Source: Roseovarius mucosus (GTDB lineage: Bacteria; Pseudomonadota; Alphaproteobacteria; Rhodobacterales; Rhodobacteraceae). Taken from it: a DNA stretch of 64,000 bases. The notes under the pieces were generated by a model, which did no database searches, was not told the DNA's origin, and saw only the letters and a list, made by a program, of their open reading frames with translations. Positions 43,262 to 52,456 of this stretch are shown here, in pieces (position 1 is the stretch's first letter; each line of letters opens with the position of its first letter). Position numbers and translations under genes: made by a program. Location of the stretch: NCBI RefSeq assembly GCF_002080415.1, contig NZ_CP020474.1, positions 2,493,501-2,557,500 on the forward strand, given 5' to 3'.

Positions 43262-43359
43262 GGGCTGCCCTTTCGTGATCGGACCCTCTGACTAGCCGAT
43301 TGGGGCGCGGGCCTCAAGCATCGCTTGACGTGCGCGCAGGGCCAAGGCATCACGCCTCT

Positions 43360-43698
43360 ATGATGATATACAAGATATTGCGTGGGCCGGAATGGGCCCA
43401 ACTGCGGGCGGCGGGCGAGAGTGCTGGCGCGCCGGTCGATCTGGCCGATGGCTATGTGCATTTTTCCACCGCTGAACAGGCGGCGGAAACGGCGGCCAAG
43501 CATTTTGCCGGGGCCGAGGGCCTGATGCTGGTGGCGGTTGCCGTGGACCGGCTGGGCGAGGCGCTGAAATGGGAGGTGTCGCGCGGTGGCGCGCTATTCC
43601 CGCATCTCTACCGCGAGATGCGCCTTTCGGATGTGGCCTGGGCACAGCCTTTGCCGCTGGTGGACGGCGTGCATCAGTTTCCGGCAGGTCTGGAATGA
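43360..43698 (+). CDS. DUF952 family protein
   Basis: A 112-residue protein starting at the ATG at 43360 (or 43363). Motifs include [48 protein letters not shown] and [22 protein letters not shown]. These match DUF952, a small ADP-ribosyltransferase-like fold of unknown function. Its stop overlaps the pyrD start (ATGA), so the pair is translationally coupled. Confidence 0.88.
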   Translation: MMIYKILRGPEWAQLRAAGESAGAPVDLADGYVHFSTAEQAAETAAKHFAGAEGLMLVAVAVDRLGEALKWEVSRGGALFPHLYREMRLSDVAWAQPLPLVDGVHQFPAGLE

Positions 43699-44753
43699 GC
43701 GGGATGGAGCGTCTTGGCCTCAGCCTTTTGCACCGGGTTGATCCGGAGCGGGCGCATGGTCTGGCGCTCCGGGCGTTGCAACTTGGATTGGTGCCCGCAC
43801 CGGGGGCCTATACGAGCGCGCGGCTGCGGACCAATCTGGCGGGGCTGCGCCTGCCCAATCCGGTGGGATTGGCGGCGGGGTTTGACAAGAACGCCGAGGC
43901 GCTGGCACCGCTTGCCCGTGCCGGATTTGGATTTATCGAGGTGGGGGCGGTAACGCCGCGCGCACAGCCGGGCAACCCGCGCCCGCGCCTGTTCAGGCTG
44001 AGTGAAGACCGGGCGGTGATCAACCGATTCGGGTTCAACAATGCAGGCATGGAAGCGGCGGCGGCGCGGTTGGCGGCGCGGCCACGCGACGCGGTGATCG
44101 GTCTTAACCTTGGGGCCAACAAGGACAGCGCCGACCGGGCCGAGGATTTTGCCCGCGTGCTGGCGCATTGCGGGGCGCATCTTGATTTTGCAACGGTCAA
44201 TGTTAGCAGCCCCAACACCGAGAAGCTGCGCGAGTTGCAGGGGGCGGAGGCGCTGATGGGTCTCTTGAAAGGGGTCATGGAGGCGCGCGATTGGTTGCCG
44301 CAGCCGATCCCCATTTTCCTCAAGATTGCGCCGGATCTGAGCGATGCGGAATTGAGCGAGATTGCCGATGTGGCGCGGGCCTCGGGCCTGAATGGCATCA
44401 TTGCCACCAATACGACGCTGGGCCGTGAGGGGCTGATGAGTGCCGCGAAGGGTGAGGCGGGGGGGCTGTCGGGGCAGCCATTGTTCGAGAAATCAACGCG
44501 GGTATTGGCGCGGCTGTCGCAACTGACGGGCGGGGAAATGCCGCTGATTGGTGTGGGGGGGATTGCCAGCGCAGAGCAGGCCTATGCCAAGATCCGCGCC
44601 GGGGCGAGTGCCGTGCAGCTTTATTCGGCGCTGGTCTATCAGGGGATGTCTTTGGTCGCAGAGATTGCCCGGGGTCTGGAGCGGTTGTTGCAGCGGGATG
44701 GGTTTGGCAGCGTGGCAGAGGCCGTGGGCACCGGGCGGGACGCATGGCTGTGA
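43695..44753 (+). CDS. pyrD: Dihydroorotate dehydrogenase (quinone), class 2
   Basis: A 352-residue flavoprotein. The N-terminal extension ([26 protein letters not shown]) is the membrane-associating part of class 2 enzymes. The core shows [49 protein letters not shown], the catalytic serine region [15 protein letters not shown] and the FMN site [34 protein letters not shown]. It oxidises dihydroorotate with quinone in pyrimidine synthesis. It overlaps DUF952 upstream and the ArsC-like gene downstream by 10 bp. Confidence 0.96.
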   Translation: MSGMERLGLSLLHRVDPERAHGLALRALQLGLVPAPGAYTSARLRTNLAGLRLPNPVGLAAGFDKNAEALAPLARAGFGFIEVGAVTPRAQPGNPRPRLFRLSEDRAVINRFGFNNAGMEAAAARLAARPRDAVIGLNLGANKDSADRAEDFARVLAHCGAHLDFATVNVSSPNTEKLRELQGAEALMGLLKGVMEARDWLPQPIPIFLKIAPDLSDAELSEIADVARASGLNGIIATNTTLGREGLMSAAKGEAGGLSGQPLFEKSTRVLARLSQLTGGEMPLIGVGGIASAEQAYAKIRAGASAVQLYSALVYQGMSLVAEIARGLERLLQRDGFGSVAEAVGTGRDAWL

Positions 44754-45091
44754 TCACCTATTGGCACAATCCGCGCTGTTCCAAATCGCGCGCTGGATTG
44801 GCGCTGTTGGAGGAGCATGGGGCAGAGGTGGTTGTGCGGCGCTATCTGGAGGATGCGCCGGCTGTGGCAGAATTGCGGGCTGTTTTGGTGCTGTTGGGCT
44901 GTGCGCCGATTGAGATGATGCGCCCCTGTGAGCCGCAGTTCAAGGCGCTGGGATTGGGGCGTGAAAGTGCGGCGGAGGATCTGCTGGCGGCGATGGTGGC
45001 GCATCCGATCCTCATTGAGCGTCCGATTGCGATCGGGGCCGCGCGTGCGGTGATCGGGCGGCCACCGGAGGCGGTGCTGGGGGTTTTGTGA
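44744..45091 (+). CDS. arsC: ArsC/Spx-family arsenate reductase-like protein
   Basis: A 115-residue thioredoxin-fold protein. The catalytic cysteine is in [20 protein letters not shown] (Cys12), and the later [12 protein letters not shown] contains the arginine used in substrate binding by glutaredoxin-dependent ArsC. True arsenate reduction is plausible but no other ars genes are nearby, so another thiol role is possible. Its start lies inside the end of pyrD. The structured repeat at 45113 begins 21 bp after its stop. Confidence 0.82.
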   Translation: MAVITYWHNPRCSKSRAGLALLEEHGAEVVVRRYLEDAPAVAELRAVLVLLGCAPIEMMRPCEPQFKALGLGRESAAEDLLAAMVAHPILIERPIAIGAARAVIGRPPEAVLGVL

Positions 45092-45112
45092 CTATTTGCG
45101 CCAAGCGGTGAG

Positions 45113-45276
45113 CCGCGCGGTCGCTGGGCCGGGGACTAGCGAAACAACGGACGTGGATGCCAGTTTATGCCAGCCAAGTCCGTGTGGCCCATCTGAATTG
45201 CGCGCCCTCTCAAAATCGCTAGGCCGCGGGACGGCCCAGCGATCCGCGCGGCACCTTCGGTGCTATTCGCGCGGGG
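45113..45276. repeat. Structured dispersed repeat, copy 2
   Basis: CCGCGCGG (45113-45120) and TCGCTGGGCC (45121-45130) pair with CCGCGCGG (45244-45251) and GGCCCAGCGA (45233-45242). CTAGCGA (45136-45142) pairs with TCGCTAG (45216-45222). ACGGAC (45147-45152) with GTCCGT (45178-45183) forms an inner stem. A last hairpin, GCACC with GGTGC around TTC (45251-45263), replaces a different sequence that also pairs in copy 1 (39450-39618). The element lies between the convergent arsC-like and sdaA genes. Confidence 0.78.
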
Positions 45277-45297
45277 GCTGTGGGGCGACTTACCCCT

Positions 45298-46671
45298 TCA
45301 ACAATTCGGGATATTGACCGCGAGACCACCGAGCGAGGTTTCCTTGTATTTCTCGCTCATGTCGAGGCCGGTCTGGCGCATGGTCTCGATACAGGCGTCG
45401 AGCGGCACGAGGTGGGTGCCATCGCCGCGCAGGGCGAGGGAGGCGGCAGAGACCGCCTTGATCGCGCCCAAGCCATTGCGCTCGATGCAGGGCACCTGCA
45501 CGAGGCCGCGCACCGGGTCGCAGGTCATGCCAAGGTGGTGTTCCAGCGCGATTTCGGCGGCGTTTTCAATCTGGGCGGGGGTGCCGCCCAAGACGGCGGC
45601 AAGGCCAGCCGCGCCCATGGCGGCGGCGCTGCCCACCTCGGCCTGACAGCCTGCCTCGGCGCCCGAGATGGAGGCGTTGTATTTCACCAGACCACCGATG
45701 GCGGCGGCTGTGAGCAGAAATTCTTCGATCTGGGTCTCATGCGCGCCCGGCACATGCTCGAGCCAGTATTTGATCACCGCAGGCACCACGCCAGCGGCAC
45801 CGTTGGTGGGCGCGGTTACAACCTGCCCGCCAGCGGCGTTTTCCTCGTTCACTGCCATGGCATAGGCGCTCATCCAGTCGTTGATCTTGTGCGGGGCGGT
45901 GAGGTTGGTGCCGCGTTCGGCCACGAGCGCGTCGCGGATGCCCTTGGCACGGCGTTTGACCTTGAGGCCGCCGGGCAGGATGCCTTCGGCGTTGAGGCCG
46001 CGTTCGATGCAGTCGTTCATCACCTGCCAGATGCGGGCCACGCCAGAGCGCAGGTTTTCCGGGCCGCCACGGGCGATTTCGTTGGCGCGCTTCATCTGGG
46101 CGATGCTCTTGCCCGAGCGTTCGGCCATTTCCAGCATCTCGGCGGCGGATTTGAACGGGTAGGGGATGGGCGTGCCGTCGTCGGTGGCCTTGCCTGCGGC
46201 CAATTCCGCGTCGGTCAGCACAAAGCCGCCGCCGATGGAATAATAGGTTTCCTGCAGGATCACGTCGCCTTGGGCGTCTGTTGCCATCAGGATCATGCCA
46301 TTGGCATGGCCGGGCAGGTTGGGGCCGAAATCAAAGACCAGATCTTCTTTGGGATGGAATTTGAGCGTGGGCAGGCCGGGGGGCGTGACGCTATGGCTGT
46401 CGCGGATATGCTCTAGCGTCGCCTCGGCCTTGTCATTGTCATAGGTGTCGGGAAGAAAGCCTGCGAGGCCAAGGATGGTGGCGCGGTCGGTGGCGTGGCC
46501 CACGCCGGTAAAGGCAAGGCTGCCATGCAGCGAGCCGCGCAATCCGGCATAATGGAAGGGGGAGGCGCGCATTTTGTCCAAAAAGCGCGCGGCGGCGACC
46601 ATCGGCCCCATGGTATGCGAGGAGGAGGGGCCGATGCCCACCTTGAACATATCGAAGACGGATAGAAACAT
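45298..46671 (-). CDS. sdaA: L-serine ammonia-lyase (iron-sulfur type)
   Basis: A 457-residue single-chain enzyme with beta (N-terminal) and alpha (C-terminal) parts. It starts [30 protein letters not shown]. The Fe-S cysteines are in [22 protein letters not shown] and [20 protein letters not shown]. It deaminates L-serine to pyruvate and ammonia. It is minus-strand, converging on the arsC-like gene. Upstream is a 99-bp gap containing CCCTTGA with TCAAGGG, a possible structure before the gene. Confidence 0.95.
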   Translation of the reverse strand: MFLSVFDMFKVGIGPSSSHTMGPMVAAARFLDKMRASPFHYAGLRGSLHGSLAFTGVGHATDRATILGLAGFLPDTYDNDKAEATLEHIRDSHSVTPPGLPTLKFHPKEDLVFDFGPNLPGHANGMILMATDAQGDVILQETYYSIGGGFVLTDAELAAGKATDDGTPIPYPFKSAAEMLEMAERSGKSIAQMKRANEIARGGPENLRSGVARIWQVMNDCIERGLNAEGILPGGLKVKRRAKGIRDALVAERGTNLTAPHKINDWMSAYAMAVNEENAAGGQVVTAPTNGAAGVVPAVIKYWLEHVPGAHETQIEEFLLTAAAIGGLVKYNASISGAEAGCQAEVGSAAAMGAAGLAAVLGGTPAQIENAAEIALEHHLGMTCDPVRGLVQVPCIERNGLGAIKAVSAASLALRGDGTHLVPLDACIETMRQTGLDMSEKYKETSLGGLAVNIPNC

Positions 46672-46770
46672 GTGGCGCGCTCCCTGATCGCGGGTCTTAT
46701 CGCTGCTTAACCCTTGATCTACTTGTCCGAAAGCGACGCTTCAAGGGTGGCTCCTTGCCATGTGATCGGA

Positions 46771-47466
46771 TCAGGTGGCGCTGCCCTCGGGCGGATTGCA
46801 ATACTGGGGGGCTGTGAAGGGGTGGGGGCCCAGCCCTTCGGCGGTGGCCACGCGGCTTGTGGCGGGGCGGGTTTCAAGATGCGTCAAGAGCGCGTGCAGA
46901 CGTGGCCAAGCGCCTGCGTCATAGCTGCCGCGCGTGCCCTCGGGATAGAGCGCGCGCCAACGCATCAGGCAGGCGAGATAGTAATCCAGCACCGAGGGGG
47001 TTTCGGGGGAGAACCAAGGGGCAGCGCGAGTTTCCAGAATATCGAGATGATCTGCAAAGCGCGCCTGCATCGTGGCGCGCAAAAGGCCCTGTGCGGCGGG
47101 ATCTGGCCCCACGTATTTCTCGGGATAAAAGCTTATGCGCAGGGCGGTATGGGCGGTGTTCGCAAGGAAGAACAGCCATTTGAGAAAATCGCCACGGTCG
47201 GGCGATTGCGGCGCAGGCGCAAGCCGGGCGTGCCGGTCTGCAAGCCAGAGCAGGATCGCGCCGGTTTCGAAAATAGGCCCTTCGGGTGTTTCCAGCGTGG
47301 GGATCAGCCCGCCGGGGTTGAGCGCCAGATACGCGGGGGCGGCATGGGCCTGTTTGGAGCGTTCGAGCAAGACTGTGTCATAGGGTATGCCCAATTCCTC
47401 GAGCGTCAGGCGGATGATCACCGAGGCGTTGTCGGGGGCGTAATGCAGGCGATAGGGCGTGGTCAT
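46771..47466 (-). CDS. Glutathione S-transferase family protein
   Basis: A 231-residue protein. The N-terminal thioredoxin-like half has LHYAPDNASVIIRLTLEELGIPYDTVLLER, the cis-proline segment LNPGGLIPTLETPEGPIFETGAILLWLAD and a helical C-terminal half from about residue 90. This fits the soluble GST superfamily, with the ETGAI motif binding glutathione. The substrate is unknown. It sits upstream of sdaA and downstream of a DUF1244 gene on the same strand. Confidence 0.88.
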   Translation of the reverse strand: MTTPYRLHYAPDNASVIIRLTLEELGIPYDTVLLERSKQAHAAPAYLALNPGGLIPTLETPEGPIFETGAILLWLADRHARLAPAPQSPDRGDFLKWLFFLANTAHTALRISFYPEKYVGPDPAAQGLLRATMQARFADHLDILETRAAPWFSPETPSVLDYYLACLMRWRALYPEGTRGSYDAGAWPRLHALLTHLETRPATSRVATAEGLGPHPFTAPQYCNPPEGSAT

Positions 47467-47519
47467 CCTGTCCTCTTGGGCGGGGAATTTGAGTATTTAG
47501 AGAACGATGAAAGGCGGGC

Positions 47520-47834
47520 TCAGTCCTTGGGGTCGACGTTTTCGGCGAAGGATTTGGTGAAGGCGGTTTTTTGCTCGGCGCTGGCCTCGGTCTGGTTCTG
47601 CGCTTTCCAGTCGTCATAGGGCATGCCGTAGAAGAGTTCGCGGGCGGCGTCTTTGGACATCTCGATGCCGCGATCATTGGCGGCCTCTTGCATCCAGCGG
47701 CTGAGGCAGTTGCGGCAAAATCCGGCGAGATTCATCATGTCGATGTTCTGCACATCCGCGCGTTTTTCCATCAGATGCGCACGCAGGGTGCGAAAGGCGG
47801 CGGCCTCGAGTTCAATGCGGATCTGGTCGTCCAT
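47520..47834 (-). CDS. DUF1244 family protein
   Basis: A 104-residue protein; the ATG at 47834 is chosen because AAGGAG lies 7 bp upstream. Conserved features are AAAFRTLRAHLMEKRADVQNIDMMNLAGFCRNCLSRWM (with two cysteines) and DAARELFYGMPYDDWKAQNQ, which define DUF1244. The function is unknown; the C-x2-C pair could bind metal. Its start is 24 bp from the N-formylglutamate amidohydrolase stop, so the two are co-transcribed. Confidence 0.9.
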   Translation of the reverse strand: MDDQIRIELEAAAFRTLRAHLMEKRADVQNIDMMNLAGFCRNCLSRWMQEAANDRGIEMSKDAARELFYGMPYDDWKAQNQTEASAEQKTAFTKSFAENVDPKD

Positions 47835-47857
47835 GATCATACTCCTTGTTGGTGGGG

Positions 47858-48619
47858 TCAAAGGCCGGTTTGGGCGGCGACCTCTTGCAGGATGGGGGCG
47901 AGGCGAAGCGCCCAAGCGGTCTGTTGCGCGGGGGTTTCGATCAGGTCGTTGCGCAGTTCAATGAGGACATTGGGCCGCTCATAGGCGATGGCGTGGCGGG
48001 CGATGGCATCGCCGGGCAGGTGGCCGGTGTAAGGCTCATTATCGCCGACGCACAGGTCGGGCTCTTGGGCGAGGCGGGCGATGAGCGGCTTGGCCAAGCG
48101 TTGGTCGGCGGCGTAGAGCAGGCCGATATGCCAAGGGCGCGGCGGGCGTCCGCGCAGTTGCGGCGTAAAGCTGTGGACCGAGACAATGACGGTATCGGCG
48201 CGGCGTGCGGCGAGTTCGGCCAAGGCGGTGTGATAGGGGCGATAGAGCCGGTTGAGGCGGCGGTCTATATCCTCGGGTTTCGCGTGGCGATTGCCGGGAA
48301 TGATCGTGCCGTCATACAGGCGCATCACGAGGGTCGGGTCATCCTCGCCCCGGTTTGGGTCGATCACGAGGCGCGAGAAATTGCTGAGGATGGCGGGGCC
48401 ACCCAAGGCCTCGGCAAGCGCGCGCGTCACACCGGCGGCGCCCACATCATAGGCGATATGGCGGGCCATATCCTGAGGGGCTACGCCAAGACAGCCGCCG
48501 TTGACGAAGTCCGGTACGCAATTGCTGGCGTGATCGCAGGTCACGAGCCAGCGTTCGGGGCGGTCCTGGCCGACAATCTGAAAGGGGTGATACATCATTG
48601 GCTTGGTTTTTCCTGTCAT
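47858..48619 (-). CDS. N-formylglutamate amidohydrolase family protein
   Basis: A 253-residue zinc-dependent enzyme. Visible motifs are LVTCDHASNCVPD (metal His), HIAYDVGAAGVTRAL, SRLVIDPNRGEDDPTL, VIVSVHSFTP and IELRNDLI. The family hydrolyses N-formyl-L-glutamate in histidine breakdown, but no hut genes are nearby, so a related N-acyl amino acid is possible. It is divergent from pyk across 106 bp that include a palindromic operator candidate. Confidence 0.85.
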   Translation of the reverse strand: MTGKTKPMMYHPFQIVGQDRPERWLVTCDHASNCVPDFVNGGCLGVAPQDMARHIAYDVGAAGVTRALAEALGGPAILSNFSRLVIDPNRGEDDPTLVMRLYDGTIIPGNRHAKPEDIDRRLNRLYRPYHTALAELAARRADTVIVSVHSFTPQLRGRPPRPWHIGLLYAADQRLAKPLIARLAQEPDLCVGDNEPYTGHLPGDAIARHAIAYERPNVLIELRNDLIETPAQQTAWALRLAPILQEVAAQTGL

Positions 48620-48676
48620 CGTCCTTTAGAACAGTTGCGGGATAATGTGAATTGCGCGATAAGGCGCAAAAGGGGG

Positions 48677-48692
48677 ATGTTAGCGTTAACAT
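48677..48692. promoter_or_regulatory. Candidate LacI-type (CceR/PckR-like) operator before pyk
   Basis: ATGTTAGCGTTAACAT is a 16-bp palindrome, symmetric at all but one base pair (positions 7 and 10), with a central CG. This form resembles sites of LacI-type carbon regulators of alphaproteobacteria such as CceR (GTTAGCGCTAAC-like, from memory). It lies 33 bp before the pyk start and suggests repression or activation of pyruvate kinase by a global carbon regulator encoded elsewhere. Confidence 0.5.
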
Positions 48693-48725
48693 AACCCGTG
48701 ATGTCAAAGATGAAGGACGCATGAG

Positions 48726-50171
48726 ATGAGACGCAACCGCAATGTGAAGATCGTGGCCACGCTGGGCCCGGCTTCGTCCGATTATGATACGATCCGGGCG
48801 TTGCACGAGGCGGGGGCGGATGTGTTTCGCCTCAATATGAGCCATGGCACGCAGGCCGATATTGCCGAGCGGCACCGGATCATCCGGCAGGTCGAAGAGG
48901 ATCTGGACAGCCCGATTGCGATCCTGGGGGATTTGCAGGGGCCAAAGCTGCGGGTTGGGGTGTTTGCCAAGGGCGAAGAGGATCTGGTTGCCGGGGCGGC
49001 GTTCCGGCTTGACCTGGACGAAGCAGAGGGGGATGCGACCCGTGTCTGCCTGCCGCATCCCGAGATTTTCGCGGCGCTGGAACCGGGGGCGAACCTGCTG
49101 GTGAATGATGGCAAGATCCGCCTGCGCGTGACCGCGTGCGGACCCGAGTTTGCCGATTGCGAGGTGATTGCCGGGGGCACGATTTCGAATCGTAAGGGCG
49201 TGAATGTGCCTGATGTGGTGCTGCCCTTGGCGGCGCTGTCGGAAAAGGATCTGTCGGATCTGGAATTCATCTGCGAGTTGGGCGTGGACTGGCTGGCGCT
49301 GAGTTTCGTGCAGCGCCCCGAAGATGTGACCGAGGCGCGTGAATTGGTCCGCGGCCGGGCCGCGATCATGTCAAAAATCGAAAAGCCGGCAGGGGTGAAG
49401 CGGTTTGACGAAATCCTCGCGGTCAGCGACGGGATCATGGTGGCGCGGGGCGATCTGGGCGTGGAATTGCCGGTGCAGAACGTGCCGCCGATCCAGAAAC
49501 GGTTGATCCGGCGCTGCCGGGCTGCGGCCAAGCCGGTGATCGTGGCGACGCAGATGCTCGAGTCGATGATCGACAGCCCGATGCCGACGCGCGCCGAAGT
49601 GTCGGACGTGGCCACGGCGATTTACGAAGGATCGGATGCGATCATGCTTTCGGCGGAATCGGCGGCGGGGCATTACCCTGTCGAGGCGGTGCGCACGATG
49701 GACAATGTGGCGATCGAGGTTGAGAGCGATCCGACCTATCGCGAGGTGATCGAGGCCAGTCGGCGTGTGAACCGGCAGAGTGTGGCGGACGGGATCGTTG
49801 CCGCCGCGCGCGAGATTGCCGAGACCGCCGATATCAAGGTGATTTGTTGCTATACCGAATCCGGGACCACCGCACTCTTGACTGCGCGCGAGCGTCCGCG
49901 CGTGCCGATTCTGGCGCTGACCAGCCTTTTGGGCACGGCGCGGCGGCTGGCGTTGACCTGGGGTGTGACCTGCGTCATGACCGGCGAATTGACGCGATTC
50001 AAGATGGCGGTGATCAATGCCGCGCGGGCGGCGCGGGCGCATGGCTATGCGACCGAGAGCGATCAGATCGTGGTCACGGCGGGCGTGCCCTTTAACATAC
50101 CGGGCACGACCAATATCCTGCGCGTCGCCCCTTGTCAGGAAAGTTTGATTTACGCGACCGATCCGGGTTAA
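48726..50171 (+). CDS. pyk: Pyruvate kinase
   Basis: A 481-residue glycolytic enzyme. It begins MRRNRNVKIVATLGPASSDYDTI, with FRLNMSHGTQADIAERH, IAILGDLQGPKLRVG and the active-site lysine in AIMSKIEKPAGVKRFDEIL. GIMVARGDLGVELPVQNVP binds metal and substrate. The C-terminal domain (from about residue 345) includes CCYTESGTTALLTARERP. It makes pyruvate and ATP from phosphoenolpyruvate. The operator-like palindrome at 48677 implies carbon-source control. A small conserved-looking gene and rpmI-rplT follow. Confidence 0.96.
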   Translation: MRRNRNVKIVATLGPASSDYDTIRALHEAGADVFRLNMSHGTQADIAERHRIIRQVEEDLDSPIAILGDLQGPKLRVGVFAKGEEDLVAGAAFRLDLDEAEGDATRVCLPHPEIFAALEPGANLLVNDGKIRLRVTACGPEFADCEVIAGGTISNRKGVNVPDVVLPLAALSEKDLSDLEFICELGVDWLALSFVQRPEDVTEARELVRGRAAIMSKIEKPAGVKRFDEILAVSDGIMVARGDLGVELPVQNVPPIQKRLIRRCRAAAKPVIVATQMLESMIDSPMPTRAEVSDVATAIYEGSDAIMLSAESAAGHYPVEAVRTMDNVAIEVESDPTYREVIEASRRVNRQSVADGIVAAAREIAETADIKVICCYTESGTTALLTARERPRVPILALTSLLGTARRLALTWGVTCVMTGELTRFKMAVINAARAARAHGYATESDQIVVTAGVPFNIPGTTNILRVAPCQESLIYATDPG

Positions 50172-50212
50172 ACTTGGACTGTTGAGTTCAAGGTATTTCC
50201 CGGAGGTATGTG

Positions 50213-50437
50213 ATGGACCCTGATCTGGCGATGGCCATTGGAATGGTGTTGGGGGTGTTTTCCATACCTTCGATCATTTCCGCCTTTTCCGAGGGACATC
50301 CGCCGCGTGTGGCGACGTTTACGCTTATGGCATCGGGGGGGCTGATGGTCTGGGCGATCAGCACCAAGCCGGGTGGCTACAGCTTTGGTGATCTGCCCGA
50401 AGTGTTGGTGCGGGTGATTGCGCGCTACGTGAGTTGA
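50213..50437 (+). CDS. Small membrane protein of unknown function after pyk
   Basis: About 74 residues from the ATG at 50213, with GGAGG at 50202-50206. The protein has two hydrophobic segments: [21 protein letters not shown] and [16 protein letters not shown], separated by SEGHPPRV. A short tail contains [17 protein letters not shown] do not recognise a named family. The strong ribosome-binding site and lack of overlap with other genes support it as real. It is 41 bp after pyk. Confidence 0.72.
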   Translation: MDPDLAMAIGMVLGVFSIPSIISAFSEGHPPRVATFTLMASGGLMVWAISTKPGGYSFGDLPEVLVRVIARYVS

Positions 50438-50466
50438 GGCGCGCAAACTCTACCTGCCAAACCCTC

Positions 50467-50495
50467 TTGAACAATTGAGCGGTGCCGCGTATACG
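50467..50495 (+). promoter_or_regulatory. Candidate promoter of rpmI-rplT
   Basis: TTGAAC (50467-50472) and TATACG (50490-50495) are separated by 17 bp, a good sigma70-type match. Transcription would start near 50502, leaving a leader of about 72 nt before rpmI. InfC, which often precedes rpmI, is not here, so this operon needs its own promoter. Confidence 0.6.
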
Positions 50496-50573
50496 GCGCG
50501 CTCATCCCGCAGGACCGGCCAGATGTGGCATGCCGAGTCGTGCGGTTCTACCGACCTAATAGAGGAGCCGGAA

Positions 50574-50774
50574 ATGCCCAAGATGAAGACCAAGTCGAGC
50601 TGCAAAAAGCGGTTCAAAGTGACGGCCTCGGGCCGCGTGGTGGCCGCACAGGCCGGCAAGCGCCATGGCATGATCAAACGCAGCAATAAATTCCTTCGTA
50701 ACGCTCGCGGTACGACCACGTTGTCAAAGGCTGATGAAGGTATCATCAAGCCAATGATGCCCTACGCGCGCTAA
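50574..50774 (+). CDS. rpmI: 50S ribosomal protein L35
   Basis: A 66-residue basic protein, [22 protein letters not shown] followed by [22 protein letters not shown], fully typical of L35. GAGGAG lies at 50562-50567. It is followed 14 bp later by rplT, the standard order. A structural protein of the large subunit. Confidence 0.97.
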   Translation: MPKMKTKSSCKKRFKVTASGRVVAAQAGKRHGMIKRSNKFLRNARGTTTLSKADEGIIKPMMPYAR

Positions 50775-50788
50775 GGAGGATTTAGGAT

Positions 50789-51154
50789 ATGTCACGCGTC
50801 AAAGGTGGGGTAGTTACCCACGCCCGTCACAAGAAAGTCATCAAGGCCGCCAAAGGTTACTATGGCCGCCGCAAGAACACCTTCAAGGTGGCCGCGCAGG
50901 CCGTCGACAAGGCCAACCAATACGCGACCCGCGACCGCAAGAACCGCAAGCGCAATTTCCGCGCGCTGTGGATTCAGCGGATCAACGCGGCTGTGCGCGC
51001 GCATGATGGATCGCTGACCTACTCGCGCTTCATCAACGGTCTGGCATTGGCCGGGGTCGAAGTGGACCGTAAGGTTCTGGCCGATCTGGCCGTGCATGAG
51101 CCCGCCGCTTTCGGGGCCATCGTCGAGCAAGCCAAGGGTGCGCTGGCCGCCTGA
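50789..51154 (+). CDS. rplT: 50S ribosomal protein L20
   Basis: A 121-residue protein beginning [35 protein letters not shown], with [28 protein letters not shown], all standard L20 features. It binds 23S rRNA early in 50S assembly. AAGGAGG lies at 50773-50779. A strong terminator follows at 51175, ending the rpmI-rplT operon. Confidence 0.97.
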   Translation: MSRVKGGVVTHARHKKVIKAAKGYYGRRKNTFKVAAQAVDKANQYATRDRKNRKRNFRALWIQRINAAVRAHDGSLTYSRFINGLALAGVEVDRKVLADLAVHEPAAFGAIVEQAKGALAA

Positions 51155-51174
51155 GCCGGTTCACATCGTGATTG

Positions 51175-51210
51175 AAACCGCCGTCCGGTTGGCCCGGGCG
51201 GCGGTTTTTT
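51175..51210 (+). terminator. Terminator of rpmI-rplT
   Basis: AAACCGCCGTCCGG (51175-51188) pairs with CCGGGCGGCGGTTT (51194-51207) with one G-T pair and runs into a six-T tract. The minus-strand methyltransferase gene stops at its edge, so it may serve both directions. Confidence 0.85.
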
Positions 51211-52406
51211 CATGTGCGCAGGATGCCGGAATAGAGCAGAAGGCCGTGATCGGCCAAGTCGCGCTCGATCCGCGCCCAGAGGCTGCCAAAGGCAATGGGA
51301 TCGGTGCCGGTTGCCTGAGCAATTTCTGAGAGGCTGCGCCGCCCGTCGATGGCGGCAAGAAGGGGGGCGGCGTGTTTTGGCAGGCTGAGCCGCGCCTCGA
51401 TGCCGTTGAAGCTGAGTTTGGGCGTCTGGCCTTGGGCGATGGCACGCGCGAGATCCGGGGCGCGCAGGCCCTTGAGATGCGGGATCAGCGCGCGGTCTTG
51501 GCCCCTTGCAGGGCTGCGCGCCTCGCTCGCGCGGGTGGCATAGCCCACATGGGTTTTGATCGTGCCGCGCAGTTTTTCGGCCAAAGCCATGCGCGCGGTG
51601 GCGCTCAGGTGATCGGGCGCGGTGGTGATGCGGCTGAGGTCATAGAGCACCGGTAGAGCAAAGCCTGAGAGCGCCCAGCCGGTTTGATCGAGTGTCTCCA
51701 CCAGTGTTGTCACATCAAAGGCGCGGTCCTGCGAATGCAGAAGCAGATCGTAAAAGCCTGCGTCGCTGTCCTTGTGATCGCCAAGGTTGGGGTTTGATCG
51801 GAAGGGATGCCCCTCGGGCAGGGTGGCCACCACCTCTTTGGCGGCCTTCAGCCGTGCCTCGGGCGGCAGGCCCGCATAGAGCGCGCCGAATGCCTCTTGC
51901 AGCGGGTAGACGCCCGCGCGCCCATAGGGGGCATAGACCATGAACCCCAAGCCGCCGCCGGGCGCCAGCGCCGCCAGAAGTGCTGCAAACCCTGCCGCCG
52001 GGTCGGGCAGGTGATGCAGCACGCCGCAGCAGTCGATATAGTCGAATTCTCCGAGGGTTGCGGCCTCTAGCAGGCTGCCGGTGACAAAGCGCAGGCCACT
52101 CAAGCCACGCACGCGGGCGCGCTCTTCGGCAATGGCGCGCGAGGCGGTTGAGAGATCGAGATAGGTGATTTCGGCGGCGCGACCTGCGTTTTTCAGTTGC
52201 TGCGCCAGTTGGATCAGCCCGTCGCCGGTGCCGCCGCCTGCCACCAAGGCGCGCAACGGTTTGCGCCAATCGCGCCGCCCCTGAAACAGGAAATGGTCAA
52301 TTTCCAGCACATGCGAGGGCGAGCCGGTGATCAGGCGCTTGGCCTCATCCGCCGGATCGCGGGCGGGATAGGGGAAGGCTTCGTATTGCGCCTTGACCTC
52401 ACTCAT
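51210..52406 (-). CDS. SAM-dependent class I methyltransferase
   Basis: About 398 residues from the ATG at 52406 (MSEVKAQYEAFPYPARDP); an ATG at 52433 would add nine. The SAM motif is LRALVAGGGTGDGLI, then ITYLDLSTASRAIAEERA (acidic end of strand 2) and FDYIDCCGVLHHLPDPAAGFAALLAALAPGG. The C-terminal third, after about residue 290, includes KTHVGYATRASEARS and a final segment that may be a small helical regulatory domain (LLAAIDGRRSLSEIAQATGTD). The substrate is unknown. Confidence 0.85.
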   Translation of the reverse strand: MSEVKAQYEAFPYPARDPADEAKRLITGSPSHVLEIDHFLFQGRRDWRKPLRALVAGGGTGDGLIQLAQQLKNAGRAAEITYLDLSTASRAIAEERARVRGLSGLRFVTGSLLEAATLGEFDYIDCCGVLHHLPDPAAGFAALLAALAPGGGLGFMVYAPYGRAGVYPLQEAFGALYAGLPPEARLKAAKEVVATLPEGHPFRSNPNLGDHKDSDAGFYDLLLHSQDRAFDVTTLVETLDQTGWALSGFALPVLYDLSRITTAPDHLSATARMALAEKLRGTIKTHVGYATRASEARSPARGQDRALIPHLKGLRAPDLARAIAQGQTPKLSFNGIEARLSLPKHAAPLLAAIDGRRSLSEIAQATGTDPIAFGSLWARIERDLADHGLLLYSGILRT

Positions 52407-52456
52407 GGGCGCGGCCCCCGTTCTTCTTGGCAAAAATACTCAATTCTGCGCGCGCC

